Assembly (NCBI GenBank): GCA_019635715.1
Contig: JAHBYY010000007.1
Coordinates: forward strand, 1-64,000
Source: Rhizobiaceae bacterium
GTDB taxonomy: Bacteria > Pseudomonadota > Alphaproteobacteria > Rhizobiales > Rhizobiaceae
Length of the DNA: 64,000 nt
Direction: 5' to 3'
In this document: positions 8,509 to 17,001 of the stretch, piece by piece
Layout: each line of letters starts with the position of its first letter
Position numbering within the stretch: position 1 is the first letter of the stretch
Notes under the pieces: model-generated
The model's input: the letters and a program-made list of their open reading frames with translations, nothing else
Told to the model about the DNA's origin: nothing
The model's database searches: none
Translations under genes and position numbers: made by a program

Positions 8509-9279
8509 CTAGCTCATCCAGTTGCCACCGTCGACGTTGAGCGTCTGGGCGACGATGTAGTCGGCGTCGTCGCTCGCCAGGAAGACGGCGGCGCCGGTGA
8601 GGTCCGCCGGCACGCCCATCCGCCCGTAAGGCACGGCCGCTCCGACGAGGCGCTTCTTCTCGCCGATCGGACGGCCTTCATATTTGGCGAACAGCCCGTC
8701 GACAACATCCCACATCGGCGTGTCGATGACCCCCGGCGCGATGGCGTTGACGTTGATGCGGTGCTTGATGAGTTCGAGGGCCATGCTCTGCGTCAGGCTG
8801 ATCACCGCGGCCTTGGTGGCGCAGTAGACCGCCACGTTGGCTTCGCCGCGCCGCCCCGCCTGGCTGGAGAAGTTGATGATCTTTCCACCCTTTCCGGCGG
8901 CCACCATGCGCCTGGCGATCATCTGGCCGGTGAACAGCAGGCCGCGCACGTTGATGTTGAACTGCCGGTCGAAATCCGCCTCGGTGATCTCGGTGAGCGG
9001 CGCCATGTTGAAGATGCCGGCGCCGTTGACCAGGATGTCGACCGGTCCGACCGCCGCGAACACCGCGGCATCCATTTCCGCGATCGAGGCATTTCTGCCG
9101 ACGTCGACGCCGACGGCATGCGCCCTCGGCCCGATGTCGCGGGCCGTCTGCCGTGCCTCGTCCGCCAACAGGTCGGCCACGACCACCGTAGCCCCTTCTT
9201 CGACGTAACGTTCCGCGATGGCGCGCCCGATGCCGCGCGCCCCGCCGGTGACCAGTGCAACCTTGTCCTTCAGCCTCAT
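8509..9279 (-). CDS. SDR-family NAD(P)-dependent polyol/sugar dehydrogenase
   Basis: The 256-residue classical short-chain dehydrogenase has the cofactor motif TGGARGIG near residue 12, NGAG near 88 and the catalytic YCATK near 150. It ends in VDGGNWMS, as sorbitol/galactitol dehydrogenases of the SmoS type do. It probably oxidises a polyol or sugar imported by the adjacent ABC system. The second ATG (9279) is chosen because GGAAGG stands 6 bases before it; an ATG two codons earlier (9285) lies too close. It is divergent from the binding-protein gene at 9505 and heads the SDR-LacI transcript. The exact substrate is not evident. Confidence 0.87.
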   Translation of the reverse strand: MRLKDKVALVTGGARGIGRAIAERYVEEGATVVVADLLADEARQTARDIGPRAHAVGVDVGRNASIAEMDAAVFAAVGPVDILVNGAGIFNMAPLTEITEADFDRQFNINVRGLLFTGQMIARRMVAAGKGGKIINFSSQAGRRGEANVAVYCATKAAVISLTQSMALELIKHRINVNAIAPGVIDTPMWDVVDGLFAKYEGRPIGEKKRLVGAAVPYGRMGVPADLTGAAVFLASDDADYIVAQTLNVDGGNWMS

Positions 9280-9318
9280 GCCCATCCTTCCGTCACCGCA
9301 TTGACAGCGATTTTTGAT

Positions 9319-9336
9319 CGTGCATAGCTATGCACG
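9319..9336. promoter_or_regulatory. Perfect 18-bp palindrome, probable LacI-family operator
   Basis: CGTGCATAGCTATGCACG is perfectly self-complementary and lies in the 225-base region between the divergent SDR (start 9279) and the importer (start 9505). Its size and symmetry fit a LacI-type operator, and the only regulator gene of the cluster is a LacI protein. A second shorter palindrome, GCGACATGTCGC, is at 9359-9370. Assignment to this regulator is an inference. Confidence 0.6.
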
Positions 9337-9504
9337 GCCGATTTGGCTACGTCAATGTGCGACATGTCGCGGTGGGAATGCCGGGAGAGCGTCTTCCGGC
9401 GCGAGGAGAGGAGCGTGCCGCCGTAGCCTGTGGACGACATTGCCGGCCTGGAGGAGACGACAACCAAGTGGACGCCGGCCAAGGGCGCCCGTCATTCGGG
9501 AGGA

Positions 9505-10608
9505 ATGAAAATGGCAGGGAAGATCGTTACGCGGTTATCGAACCGCCCGTTCGGGCGGCGTGAATTTCTCAAGGGCGCGACGCTGCTCGGCGCGGCCGGC
9601 GCGTTTCCGGCAATCATCACCCGTCGGGGCTTCGCCGCCGACAATCCGACCGTGGTCAATTCGATCCGGTCGCTCTCCAATCCCTACCACGCGACCTGGA
9701 ACAAGGGCGGCGCCGCCTTCGCCAAATCGGTGGGTGCCGAATATGTGACGCTGGTCACCGAGGGCAACAGCGAGAAGGGCATCGCCGACATCAAGGCGAT
9801 CCTGGCCAAGACCGGCGGCAACTGCGTCATCAACGTCGACCCCAACGACAGTCCCGACGCGCGGCCGATCGTCGAGGCGGCCAAGGCCGCCGGCGCCTAT
9901 GTGGTGACGCAGTGGAACAAGCCCGCCGACCTGCATCCCTGGGACTACGACCCGAACTATGTCGCGCACATCTCGTTCAGCGGCGTGCCCTACGGCAAGG
10001 CGATGGCGGAAGCGCTGATCAAGGCGATGGGCGGCAAGGGCGGCATCGTCGCGCTGGGCGGCATCGAGTCCAACGTTCCGGCGATCGAGCGCAAGGCCGG
10101 TCTCGAAGAAGCGCTGAAGGCCAATCCCGACGTCAAGCTGCTCGACATGCAGGTCGCCAACTGGTCGGCGACGGAAGCGCTCGAAAAGACCAACGCCTGG
10201 CTCACCCAGTTCGGCGACGAGATCGGCGGCATCTGGGCGGCCAATGACGACATGGCGCTGGCGGCGGTGGAAGCGCTGCGCGCCGACGGCCGCGCCGGAA
10301 AGGTGCCGGTCACCGGCATCGACGGCATCCAGCTCGCCGTCGAGGCGATCCAGAAGGGCGAACTCGCCGGCACCGTCGCCTAGGATCCTTTCTGGCAGGG
10401 CGGCATGGGCCTGTCGATCGGCTACCAAGCCAAGACCGGCAAGTTCGATCCGTCGAAGGAAGGCCAGGAGCACCGCGAGTTCTACGGCACGGGCGTGATC
10501 ATCACCGCCGAGAACGCGCAGGCCTTCTACGACAGCAACATCAAGGCGGAGCCGCAGCTCGACTGGAACGACATCTGGGGCCGCGCCAGCGGACAGATCA
10601 AGTACTAG
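9505..10608 (+). pseudogene. CUT2 sugar-binding protein gene interrupted by an in-frame TAG
   Basis: The frame opens at ATG 9505 (GGGAGG just before it) with a twin-arginine-type signal, RREFLKGATLLGAAGAFPA, then a ribose-binding-type periplasmic domain. At 10381-10383 codon 293 is TAG, directly after TVA. The same frame then continues without a shift for 75 more codons (DPFWQGGMGLSIGYQAK onward) to the TAG at 10606-10608. DPFWQGGMG is a conserved stretch of the C-terminal lobe, so the downstream part belongs to the same protein, normally about 367 residues. Either the gene is freshly broken or one base is wrong; a single change in TGG or TCG would give TAG. The importer genes that follow are intact. 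Confidence 0.85.
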
Positions 10609-10617
10609 GCCGGAACG

Positions 10618-10643
10618 GCGCGGGCGGCACGCTCCGCCCGCGC
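10618..10643 (+). other. Intercistronic hairpin after the binding-protein gene
   Basis: GCGCGGGCGG and CCGCCCGCGC form a perfect 10-bp stem with a 6-base loop, followed by TTTCGCT. It lies between the binding-protein stop and the first permease start. Hairpins in this place commonly protect the binding-protein message and reduce read-through into the permease genes. The T run is too short for a strong terminator. Confidence 0.6.
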
Positions 10644-10722
10644 TTTCGCTCCGTCGCCGCGGCCCCAGGGCCGTGGGACGGCGGCGTTCGCAAGTTCTCC
10701 AACCAGCCTGTGGTGAAGCCCC

Positions 10723-11724
10723 TTGGAACCATCTGCGACCTCTGCGCCGGCAGATGCGACGACCGCACGGCGCGTCGGCCGTTTCCGGCTGGCCTCGTGG
10801 GCGCCGGTCGTGGTGCTCGTCCTACTGTGCGTCATCATCACCATCATCAATCCGAATTTCCTCAGCTTCAGCAATTTCGTGCGGATCAGCCAGGCGGCGA
10901 TGATCCCGCTGGTGCTCGGCCTCGGCGCGACCTTCATCATCCTGATGGGATCGATCGACCTGTCGGTGGAAGGCGGCTTGACGCTGTCGACGGTGATCCT
11001 CTCGATGCTGGTGCTGAACGGCGCCAATTCCAACGATCTCGGCCTTCTTGCGGTGCTGATCGTGCTCGCCGTGGGCGCCGGCCTGGGGCTGGTCAACGGC
11101 GTCATCCACGTGCATCTCAAGGTGCCGAGCTTCATGACGACGCTGGGCGTCTGGTTCATCGGGGTCGGCGCGGCAAATGCGCTGCTCGGCGGCATGGCGA
11201 TCCGCATCAACGACCCGTTCATCCGGGGGCTGGCGATCGAGCGGTTCCTCGGCTTCCCGCGCGGCGTCTGGCTGGCGCTGGGCTGCCTCGTCGTCGCGCT
11301 GGTCATCCAGAACTACACGCGCCTCGGCCGCTACATCTATGCGCTCGGCGGCGGCGAGGAACTGGCGGCGCTTTCGGGGATATCGGTGGCCCGGGTGCGC
11401 ATCATGGCCTTCACGCTCGCCGGCATCTTCTATGCGATTGGCGGCATCCTGGCCGCGGCGCAGCTCGGGCTCGGCAACGCGCAGATCGGCAACGGCCGGC
11501 TGTTCACCACGGTGACCGCCGTCGTCGTCGGCGGAACGGCGCTTTCCGGCGGGCACGGCAGCGTGCTGCAGACGCTGGTCGGCGTGCTGATCGTCGTGGT
11601 CTTGTCCAATGGCATGGTGCTGATGGGCGTGCCGCCGAGCGTCCAGATCGGCGTGCAGGGCCTGATGATCATCGCCGCCGTGGCGCTTTCGATCGATCGC
11701 AAGCTGATGCGGATCGTCAAATGA
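10723..11724 (+). CDS. CUT2-type ABC sugar importer permease (first of two)
   Basis: The 333-residue RbsC-like protein has about nine or ten membrane segments. The family stretch MGSIDLSVEG is near residue 83 and VVVGGTALSGGHGS, the coupling region, near 268. It forms the membrane channel of a sugar importer. The start is uncertain: a TTG at 10723 gives the best frame, but no strong ribosome binding site precedes it. The stop overlaps the ATPase start (ATGA). A second, only distantly similar permease is encoded after the ATPase, so this importer probably uses a heterodimeric channel. Confidence 0.87.
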   Translation: MEPSATSAPADATTARRVGRFRLASWAPVVVLVLLCVIITIINPNFLSFSNFVRISQAAMIPLVLGLGATFIILMGSIDLSVEGGLTLSTVILSMLVLNGANSNDLGLLAVLIVLAVGAGLGLVNGVIHVHLKVPSFMTTLGVWFIGVGAANALLGGMAIRINDPFIRGLAIERFLGFPRGVWLALGCLVVALVIQNYTRLGRYIYALGGGEELAALSGISVARVRIMAFTLAGIFYAIGGILAAAQLGLGNAQIGNGRLFTTVTAVVVGGTALSGGHGSVLQTLVGVLIVVVLSNGMVLMGVPPSVQIGVQGLMIIAAVALSIDRKLMRIVK

Positions 11725-13244
11725 GCACCGCCGCCCAGCCAGTCCTGTCGCTGGTCAACGTCGACAAGCGGTTTCCCGGCGTGCATGCCCTGAAACAGGT
11801 GTCGATCGACATCCGCCCCGGCGAAGTCGTCGGCCTGATCGGCGAGAACGGCGCCGGCAAGTCGACGCTGATGAAGATCCTGTCGGGCGTCTACCAGCAC
11901 GACGGCGGCGAGATCCTGCTTTCCGGGCGCTCCACGCGTTTCGCCGATGCGGCGGACGCCAACAGCCAGGGCATCGGCATGGTGTTCCAGGAGCAGTCGC
12001 TGCTGACCAACCTGACCGTGGGCGAAAACATCTATCTCGGCAACGAGACGCAGTTCACCCGCCTCGGCATCGTCAACTGGCGGGCACTCTACGCCGCGGC
12101 CGCGCGGCAACTGGCGAAGGTGAAGGTCGACGTCGATCCGCGCATGCGCGCCGACGACCTCGATTTCGCCGCACGGCAGATGGTCGAACTCGCCAAGGCG
12201 TTGACGCTCGAAGAGAACGCCGGTGGCCACCTGGTCATCCTGCTCGACGAGCCGACCTCGGTTCTCGAACGCGCCGAGATCGACATCCTGTTCGCGCGGG
12301 TGCGGGCGCTGAAGGAGCGCGCGTCGTTCATCTTCGTCTCGCATCGGCTCGACGAAGTGCTGGAGCTCTCCGACCGCATCTATGTGATGAAGGACGGCGC
12401 AGTGGTCGCCGACCTGAAGGCCAGCGAGGCCGACGTCACCCAGCTTCACCACCTCATGGTCGGACGCAGCCTGCAGGCCGAGTATTATCGCGAGCCGCAG
12501 CAGCGGCCGTTCCGCGAGGAGGTCGTGCTCGAGGCGGATGGGCTGTCGCTCGGCCCCGCCTACCGCAATGTCAGCTTCAAGCTGCATGCCGGCGAGATCC
12601 TGGGGATCGCCGGGGTGATCGGCTCGGGCCGCGAGGAACTGACCCGCACGCTTGCCGGCTTCGCGCCGCACGACGGCGGACGCCTGCTGCTCGGCGGCCG
12701 CGAGGCGCGGCTCAACTCGCCGGCCGAGGCGGTGGACGGCGGCGTCGGCTACATCCCGCGCGAGCGGAGGGTCGAGGGCCTGGTGCTGTTCCTCTCCGTC
12801 GCCGCCAACATCACGCTGCCGGACCTCGAGAACCTGAGCAGCTACGGGCTGATCAACGGAGCGGCCGAACGCCGGCTGGCGGGCGGCTGGGTGGACCGGC
12901 TGAAGGTGCGGACACCGGGCATCAACGCGCTGTGCCTCAACCTGTCCGGCGGCAACCAGCAGAAGGTCGTCCTGGCGAAGTGGCTGAACGCCAGGGCGCG
13001 CATCCTCGTCCTCGACCATCCGACGCGCGGCCTCGACGTCGGCGCCAAGGAGGAGGTCTACGACCTCGTCCGGCAGGTGACCGCGGAAGGCGTCGCTGTC
13101 ATCCTGACCTCCGACACGCTGGAGGAAACCATCGGCCTCAGCCACACCGTGCTGGTGATGCGCGACGGCGGGATCACCCACCGCACCGCCGCCAATCCCG
13201 GCGAGAAGCCGCGGCAGGTGGACCTGATAGGACACATGGTATGA
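11721..13244 (+). CDS. CUT2-type ABC sugar importer ATPase (two nucleotide-binding domains)
   Basis: The 507-residue RbsA/MglA-type protein has two ATP-binding cassettes. The first has Walker [10 protein letters not shown] near residue 46 and Walker B VILLDEPT. Its signature is degenerate (LDFAARQMVELAKAL instead of LSxGQQ). The second has the usual non-canonical Walker A (GVIGSGREEL) but an intact signature, LSGGNQQK, and ILVLDHPTRGLDVG. This asymmetry is normal for the family. The protein energises both flanking permeases. The ATG overlaps the upstream stop by 4 bases, and its own stop overlaps the next start. Confidence 0.9.
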   Translation: MSTAAQPVLSLVNVDKRFPGVHALKQVSIDIRPGEVVGLIGENGAGKSTLMKILSGVYQHDGGEILLSGRSTRFADAADANSQGIGMVFQEQSLLTNLTVGENIYLGNETQFTRLGIVNWRALYAAAARQLAKVKVDVDPRMRADDLDFAARQMVELAKALTLEENAGGHLVILLDEPTSVLERAEIDILFARVRALKERASFIFVSHRLDEVLELSDRIYVMKDGAVVADLKASEADVTQLHHLMVGRSLQAEYYREPQQRPFREEVVLEADGLSLGPAYRNVSFKLHAGEILGIAGVIGSGREELTRTLAGFAPHDGGRLLLGGREARLNSPAEAVDGGVGYIPRERRVEGLVLFLSVAANITLPDLENLSSYGLINGAAERRLAGGWVDRLKVRTPGINALCLNLSGGNQQKVVLAKWLNARARILVLDHPTRGLDVGAKEEVYDLVRQVTAEGVAVILTSDTLEETIGLSHTVLVMRDGGITHRTAANPGEKPRQVDLIGHMV

Positions 13245-14200
13245 GCGGGCTCGCCGACAGAATCGGGACCGACCGGCTCCGCCAATGGCTGCCGCTGGTC
13301 ACGCTAATCGTGCTCGTCATCATCGTCGGCACGATGCAGCCGGTGTTCCTGCAGCCGTCGACGCTGCTGCAACTCGCCAGCGATACGGCGGTGCTGTTCA
13401 TCCTGGCGACCGGCGTCACCTTCGTGATCATGCTGGGCGGCATCGACCTGTCGATCCAGTCGATGGCCTCGCTGGCCAGCGTCATCGTCGCGCTGACGGT
13501 CGCCCGCCTCGGCTACGGCGCCTTCGCGCTGGCGATCGGCATCGGCGTGCTCGCCGGCCTGCTGTCGGGACTCGCACATGTGCGCCTGAAAATCCCGTCT
13601 TTCATCGCCACCCTGGCGTCCGGCGGGGTGCTCTACAGCTCGGCCCTGGTGATCTCGGGCGAACGGTCGATCACGCTCCCCGACACCGAGCGCGCCTACC
13701 AGACCTGGATCACCGGGACGCCGTTCGGCATTCCCAACGTCATCATCATCGGCCTGGTGGTCCTGCTCGTCGCGCATCTGCTGCAAAGCCATACGCGCTT
13801 CGGCCGCTACAGTGCGGCGATCGGCGCCGGCGAGCCCGCCGCCTATGCCTCGGGCGTCAAGGTCAGCCGACAAAAGATACTGGCGTTCATGCTGTCGGGC
13901 GGTTTCGCGGCGCTGGCCGGCGTTGTGCTCGCCGGGCGGCTGGCCAGCGGATCGCCGACGCTTGCCGCCGAACTGCTGCTGCCGTCGATCGCCGCCGTTG
14001 TGGTCGGCGGCACGGCGATCACCGGCGGCGTCGGCAGCATCTGGCGCACGCTCGTCGGCGCACTGATCATTTCCGTGGTGCGCATCGGCATGACCTTCCT
14101 CGGCGTCAACATCTTCGCCCAGAACATCGTCTTCGGCGTCGTGCTGATCGTCGCCGTCGCCACAACCATCGACAGATCCAAGATCCCGATCGTCAAGTAG
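13241..14200 (+). CDS. CUT2-type ABC sugar importer permease (second of two)
   Basis: The 319-residue RbsC-like protein has eight to ten membrane segments. The family motif MLGGIDLSIQSM is near residue 64 and VVVGGTAITGGVGS near 250. It starts at an ATG overlapping the ATPase stop. It differs through most of its length from the permease at 10723-11724, so the two are probably partners in one importer rather than a recent duplication. Downstream the SDR gene follows after 13 bases, continuing the operon. Confidence 0.88.
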   Translation: MSGLADRIGTDRLRQWLPLVTLIVLVIIVGTMQPVFLQPSTLLQLASDTAVLFILATGVTFVIMLGGIDLSIQSMASLASVIVALTVARLGYGAFALAIGIGVLAGLLSGLAHVRLKIPSFIATLASGGVLYSSALVISGERSITLPDTERAYQTWITGTPFGIPNVIIIGLVVLLVAHLLQSHTRFGRYSAAIGAGEPAAYASGVKVSRQKILAFMLSGGFAALAGVVLAGRLASGSPTLAAELLLPSIAAVVVGGTAITGGVGSIWRTLVGALIISVVRIGMTFLGVNIFAQNIVFGVVLIVAVATTIDRSKIPIVK

Positions 14201-14213
14201 CCGGAGAACTCAC

Positions 14214-15002
14214 ATGGACATGCATCTGCGCGGCAAGACCGCCGTCATCAGCGGCGCCAGCGTCGGCATCGGCCTCGCCGTCGCCAATGCGCTGGCGGAA
14301 GAGGGCGCCAATGTCGTCATGGCGGCCCGGCAGGCCGACCGCCTCAACGAGGAGGCTGCGCGCGTGGCGGCAGCGCACGGCGTGAAGACGCTGCCCGTGG
14401 TGTGCGACGTGGCGACCGCCGAAGGTACGCAGGCGCTGATCGAGGCGGTGGAGAAATTCGGCGGCGCCGACATCCTGATCAACAATGCCGGATCGGGCAG
14501 CAACGAGACGATCATGGAGGCGCCCGACGACAAGTGGCAGCACTATTGGGAACTGCACGTCATGGCGGCGGTGCGGCTGGCACGCGGCATCGTGCCCGGC
14601 ATGAAGAGGCGCGGCGGCGGTGTCATCCTGCACAACGCCTCGATCTGCGCCACCCAGCCGCTGTGGTACGAGCCGATCTACAACGTCACCAAGTCGGCGC
14701 TGATGATGTTCTCCAAGACGCTGGCCAACGAGGTGGTGAAGGACAACATCCGCGTCAACACGATCAATGCCGGGCTGGTGCTGACGCCCGACTGGATCAA
14801 GACCGCCAAGCAGTTGACCGCCGACAAGGGCGGCGACTGGCAGGGCTATCTGCAGAGCGTGGCCGATGAGCACGCGCCGATCAAGCGCTTCGGCAAGCCG
14901 GAGGAACTGGCGGCCTTCTTCGTGTTCCTGTGCTCCGACAGGGCATCCTACTCGGTGGGCTCGACCTATTATGTCGATGGCGGCATGCTGAAGACCGTCT
15001 GA
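14214..15002 (+). CDS. SDR-family oxidoreductase of cluster A
   Basis: The 262-residue short-chain dehydrogenase has the cofactor motif SGASVGIG near residue 13, NNAG near 92, a serine in HNASICAT near 143 and the catalytic YNVTK at about 160. It starts at an ATG with GGAG 8 bases upstream and lies 13 bases behind the second permease. It presumably oxidises or reduces the imported compound or its first product. The active-site loop is longer than in the polyol SDR of the same cluster, and the sequence is not closely similar to it, so the two likely act on different steps. No specific substrate can be read. Confidence 0.85.
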   Translation: MDMHLRGKTAVISGASVGIGLAVANALAEEGANVVMAARQADRLNEEAARVAAAHGVKTLPVVCDVATAEGTQALIEAVEKFGGADILINNAGSGSNETIMEAPDDKWQHYWELHVMAAVRLARGIVPGMKRRGGGVILHNASICATQPLWYEPIYNVTKSALMMFSKTLANEVVKDNIRVNTINAGLVLTPDWIKTAKQLTADKGGDWQGYLQSVADEHAPIKRFGKPEELAAFFVFLCSDRASYSVGSTYYVDGGMLKTV

Positions 15003-15030
15003 TCGTGCCACGCAGTGAGGGAGAAAACCT

Positions 15031-15882
15031 GTGGCCCACAATTTCCTGAGCGAACTGACCGGCTCGTTCGCCATGCCGGCGGCGGAGAATCCGACCGTCG
15101 CGATGATCGAATCCGCCTACCGGCATCATAAGCTCGACTGGCGCTACATCAATTGCGAGGTGACGCCTGAGAACCTCGGCGCGGCGGTCGCCGGCGCGCG
15201 CGCCATGAATTGGGCCGGCTTCAATTGTTCCCTGCCGCACAAGGTGGCGGTGATCCAGCACCTCGACGGGCTGGGTGCATCGGCGGAGATCATGGGCGCG
15301 GTCAATTGCGTGGTACGGCGCGGCACCTCCTATATCGGCGAGAACACCGACGGGAAGGGCTTCCTCGCCTCGCTTCAGGAGGTGACCGACCCGTCCGGCC
15401 GTTCCGTCGTCATGTTCGGGGCAGGCGGTGCGGCGCGGGCGGTCAGCGTCGAACTGGCCCTGGCCGGGGCGAAGTCGGTCACCGTCGTCAATCGCGACCG
15501 GGCGCGGGGCCAGGCGGTGGTCGATCTCCTCAACCAGCGCACCTCCACCCGTGCAGAGCTGGTCGAATGGAAGGGAACGTACCGCGTGCCCGAGGGCGTC
15601 GATATCGTCATCAATGCCACGTCGATCGGGCTTTTTCCCGACGTCGACGCTCGGCTCGACCTGGATGCAGCGACGCTGCGGCCAAACATGGTGGTCGCCG
15701 ACATCATCCCGAACCCGCCGCGCACGCGCCTGGTGAGGGACGCCGAGCAGCGCGGCTGCAAGGTCATCGACGGCCTCGGCATGCTGGTCAACCAGGGTGT
15801 GATCGGCGTCAAATACTGGACAGGCCTGGACGTCGATCCCACCGTTATGCGCAAGACGATCGCCGATCTGTTCGGAGCGTGA
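15031..15882 (+). CDS. Shikimate-dehydrogenase (AroE/YdiB) family protein with altered substrate site
   Basis: The 283-residue protein starts at GTG 15031 with GGGAG upstream. It keeps the catalytic lysine-aspartate pair of the family (NCSLPHK near residue 70 and GENTDGKGF near 106) and the NADP-binding GAGGAARA near 131. The N-terminal stretch that in true AroE reads roughly GxPIxHSxSP, whose two serines hold the shikimate carboxylate, here reads GSFAMPAAENPT. Together with its place at the end of a sugar-importer operon, this argues for a quinate/shikimate-like or other cyclic polyol substrate rather than aromatic biosynthesis. The altered reading is by eye. Confidence 0.8.
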   Translation: MAHNFLSELTGSFAMPAAENPTVAMIESAYRHHKLDWRYINCEVTPENLGAAVAGARAMNWAGFNCSLPHKVAVIQHLDGLGASAEIMGAVNCVVRRGTSYIGENTDGKGFLASLQEVTDPSGRSVVMFGAGGAARAVSVELALAGAKSVTVVNRDRARGQAVVDLLNQRTSTRAELVEWKGTYRVPEGVDIVINATSIGLFPDVDARLDLDAATLRPNMVVADIIPNPPRTRLVRDAEQRGCKVIDGLGMLVNQGVIGVKYWTGLDVDPTVMRKTIADLFGA

Positions 15883-15928
15883 TCGCTCTCACCCAGCGGA
15901 ACTCGCTTGTGGCGGGTCTTGCTGCGGA

Positions 15929-15952
15929 GCGGCTGCGACCCGTGGCAGCCGC
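15929..15952. terminator. Possible bidirectional terminator hairpin between convergent operons
   Basis: GCGGCTGC and GCAGCCGC pair perfectly over 8 bp with an 8-base loop, between the convergent stops at 15882 (plus) and 15958 (minus). There is no T run on either side, so it is at best a weak or Rho-assisted terminator. Confidence 0.35.
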
Positions 15953-15957
15953 CGGGT

Positions 15958-17001
15958 TCAACCTTTGGATTGGTCGCGCTCCAGCCATGACCTGACCCGG
16001 TCATGGTCGAGCGCGGTACGGTTGACGACGAACTTCGGAACACGGCCCTGCATCACCTCGACGATGCCGCGCAGGCCGGTCTCGGCCACGCCGTCGACGA
16101 ACTGATCGGTCCAGCACAGGCAGTGCGGGGTGGCGATGACGGTGTCCATGCGGAAGAGGGGACTTGCCGGATCCGGCGGCTCGCGCTCGAAGACGTCGAG
16201 ACCGGCACCTGCGATCTCGCCACGCTCCAGCGCCGCGATCAGCGCCGCCTCGTCGACGATCGGGCCGCGCGCCACGTTGATGAGGAACGCGTCGCGATTC
16301 ATCAAGGCGAGCCGCTCGGCGTCGATCAGGTGGAAGGTCGATGGGTCGAGATTGCAGGCGATCACCACCATGTCGGCCTGACGCAGCAGATCTTCAAGCG
16401 GCAGGAGGGTCACGTTCTCTCCCGCGAGCTTCTCCGGAGTCAGGAACGGGTCACTGACGACAAGACGCGCCCCGAGCGGCGCCACGACGCGCGCGATCTC
16501 GCGGCCGATGCCGCCGAAGCCGACAATGCCAACAACCCGGCCTTGCAGGCCGATTCCGGTATGGTCGCCGCGCTCGGCCCAGCGGCCCTCGGCGATCAGC
16601 CGCGACTTGACCGGCAGCCGCAGGCTCAGCGCCAGGATGAAACCGAGCGCCGAAACGGCGACGCCGTGCCTGACGGCCTCGGGCGAATTCGTCAGCAGGA
16701 TTCCACGCCGCGCCAGCGCCTCGTGATCGATCGCGTCGATGCCGACGCCATTGCGGGCGATCAGGCGCAGCCGGCCGGTATCGGCCTGAAGCGCCTGCTC
16801 GTCGACCTTCGAGGTGCCGATGAACAGCGCGTCGAAATCTGCGATCGCCGCGGCATTCATGCGTCCAGCGTCGACCGGCAGGATCTCCCAGCCGAGCTTG
16901 GCTGCATCGAGGATACCAAACAGGCTCCGGCTGAACATCGGTTCGCCGGAAGCCCCGAACAGGTCGGCGGTCACGCCGATGCGGGCACGGGTCTCAGCCA
17001 T
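15958..17001 (-). CDS. D-isomer-specific 2-hydroxyacid dehydrogenase (NAD-binding)
   Basis: The 347-residue protein has the nucleotide-binding motif GIVGFGGIGREIA near residue 155. The catalytic arginine is in NVARGPIVDEAAL near 245, followed by a glutamate and by the histidine in IATPHCLCW near 298. It would interconvert a 2-keto acid and a D-2-hydroxyacid, for example hydroxypyruvate/glycerate or a sugar acid. The start ATG overlaps the last codons of the upstream Gfo gene by 8 bases, so the two are co-translated. It is the last gene of the minus-strand operon B, which suggests a late reductive or oxidative step. Confidence 0.87.
   Translation of the reverse strand: MAETRARIGVTADLFGASGEPMFSRSLFGILDAAKLGWEILPVDAGRMNAAAIADFDALFIGTSKVDEQALQADTGRLRLIARNGVGIDAIDHEALARRGILLTNSPEAVRHGVAVSALGFILALSLRLPVKSRLIAEGRWAERGDHTGIGLQGRVVGIVGFGGIGREIARVVAPLGARLVVSDPFLTPEKLAGENVTLLPLEDLLRQADMVVIACNLDPSTFHLIDAERLALMNRDAFLINVARGPIVDEAALIAALERGEIAGAGLDVFEREPPDPASPLFRMDTVIATPHCLCWTDQFVDGVAETGLRGIVEVMQGRVPKFVVNRTALDHDRVRSWLERDQSKG

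Noticed and set aside
10381-10383. TAG read through as pyrrolysine or by programmed suppression
   Set aside because: No pyrrolysine machinery is expected in this lineage, no stimulatory element is visible, and sugar-binding proteins are not known to use recoding; mutation or error is simpler.
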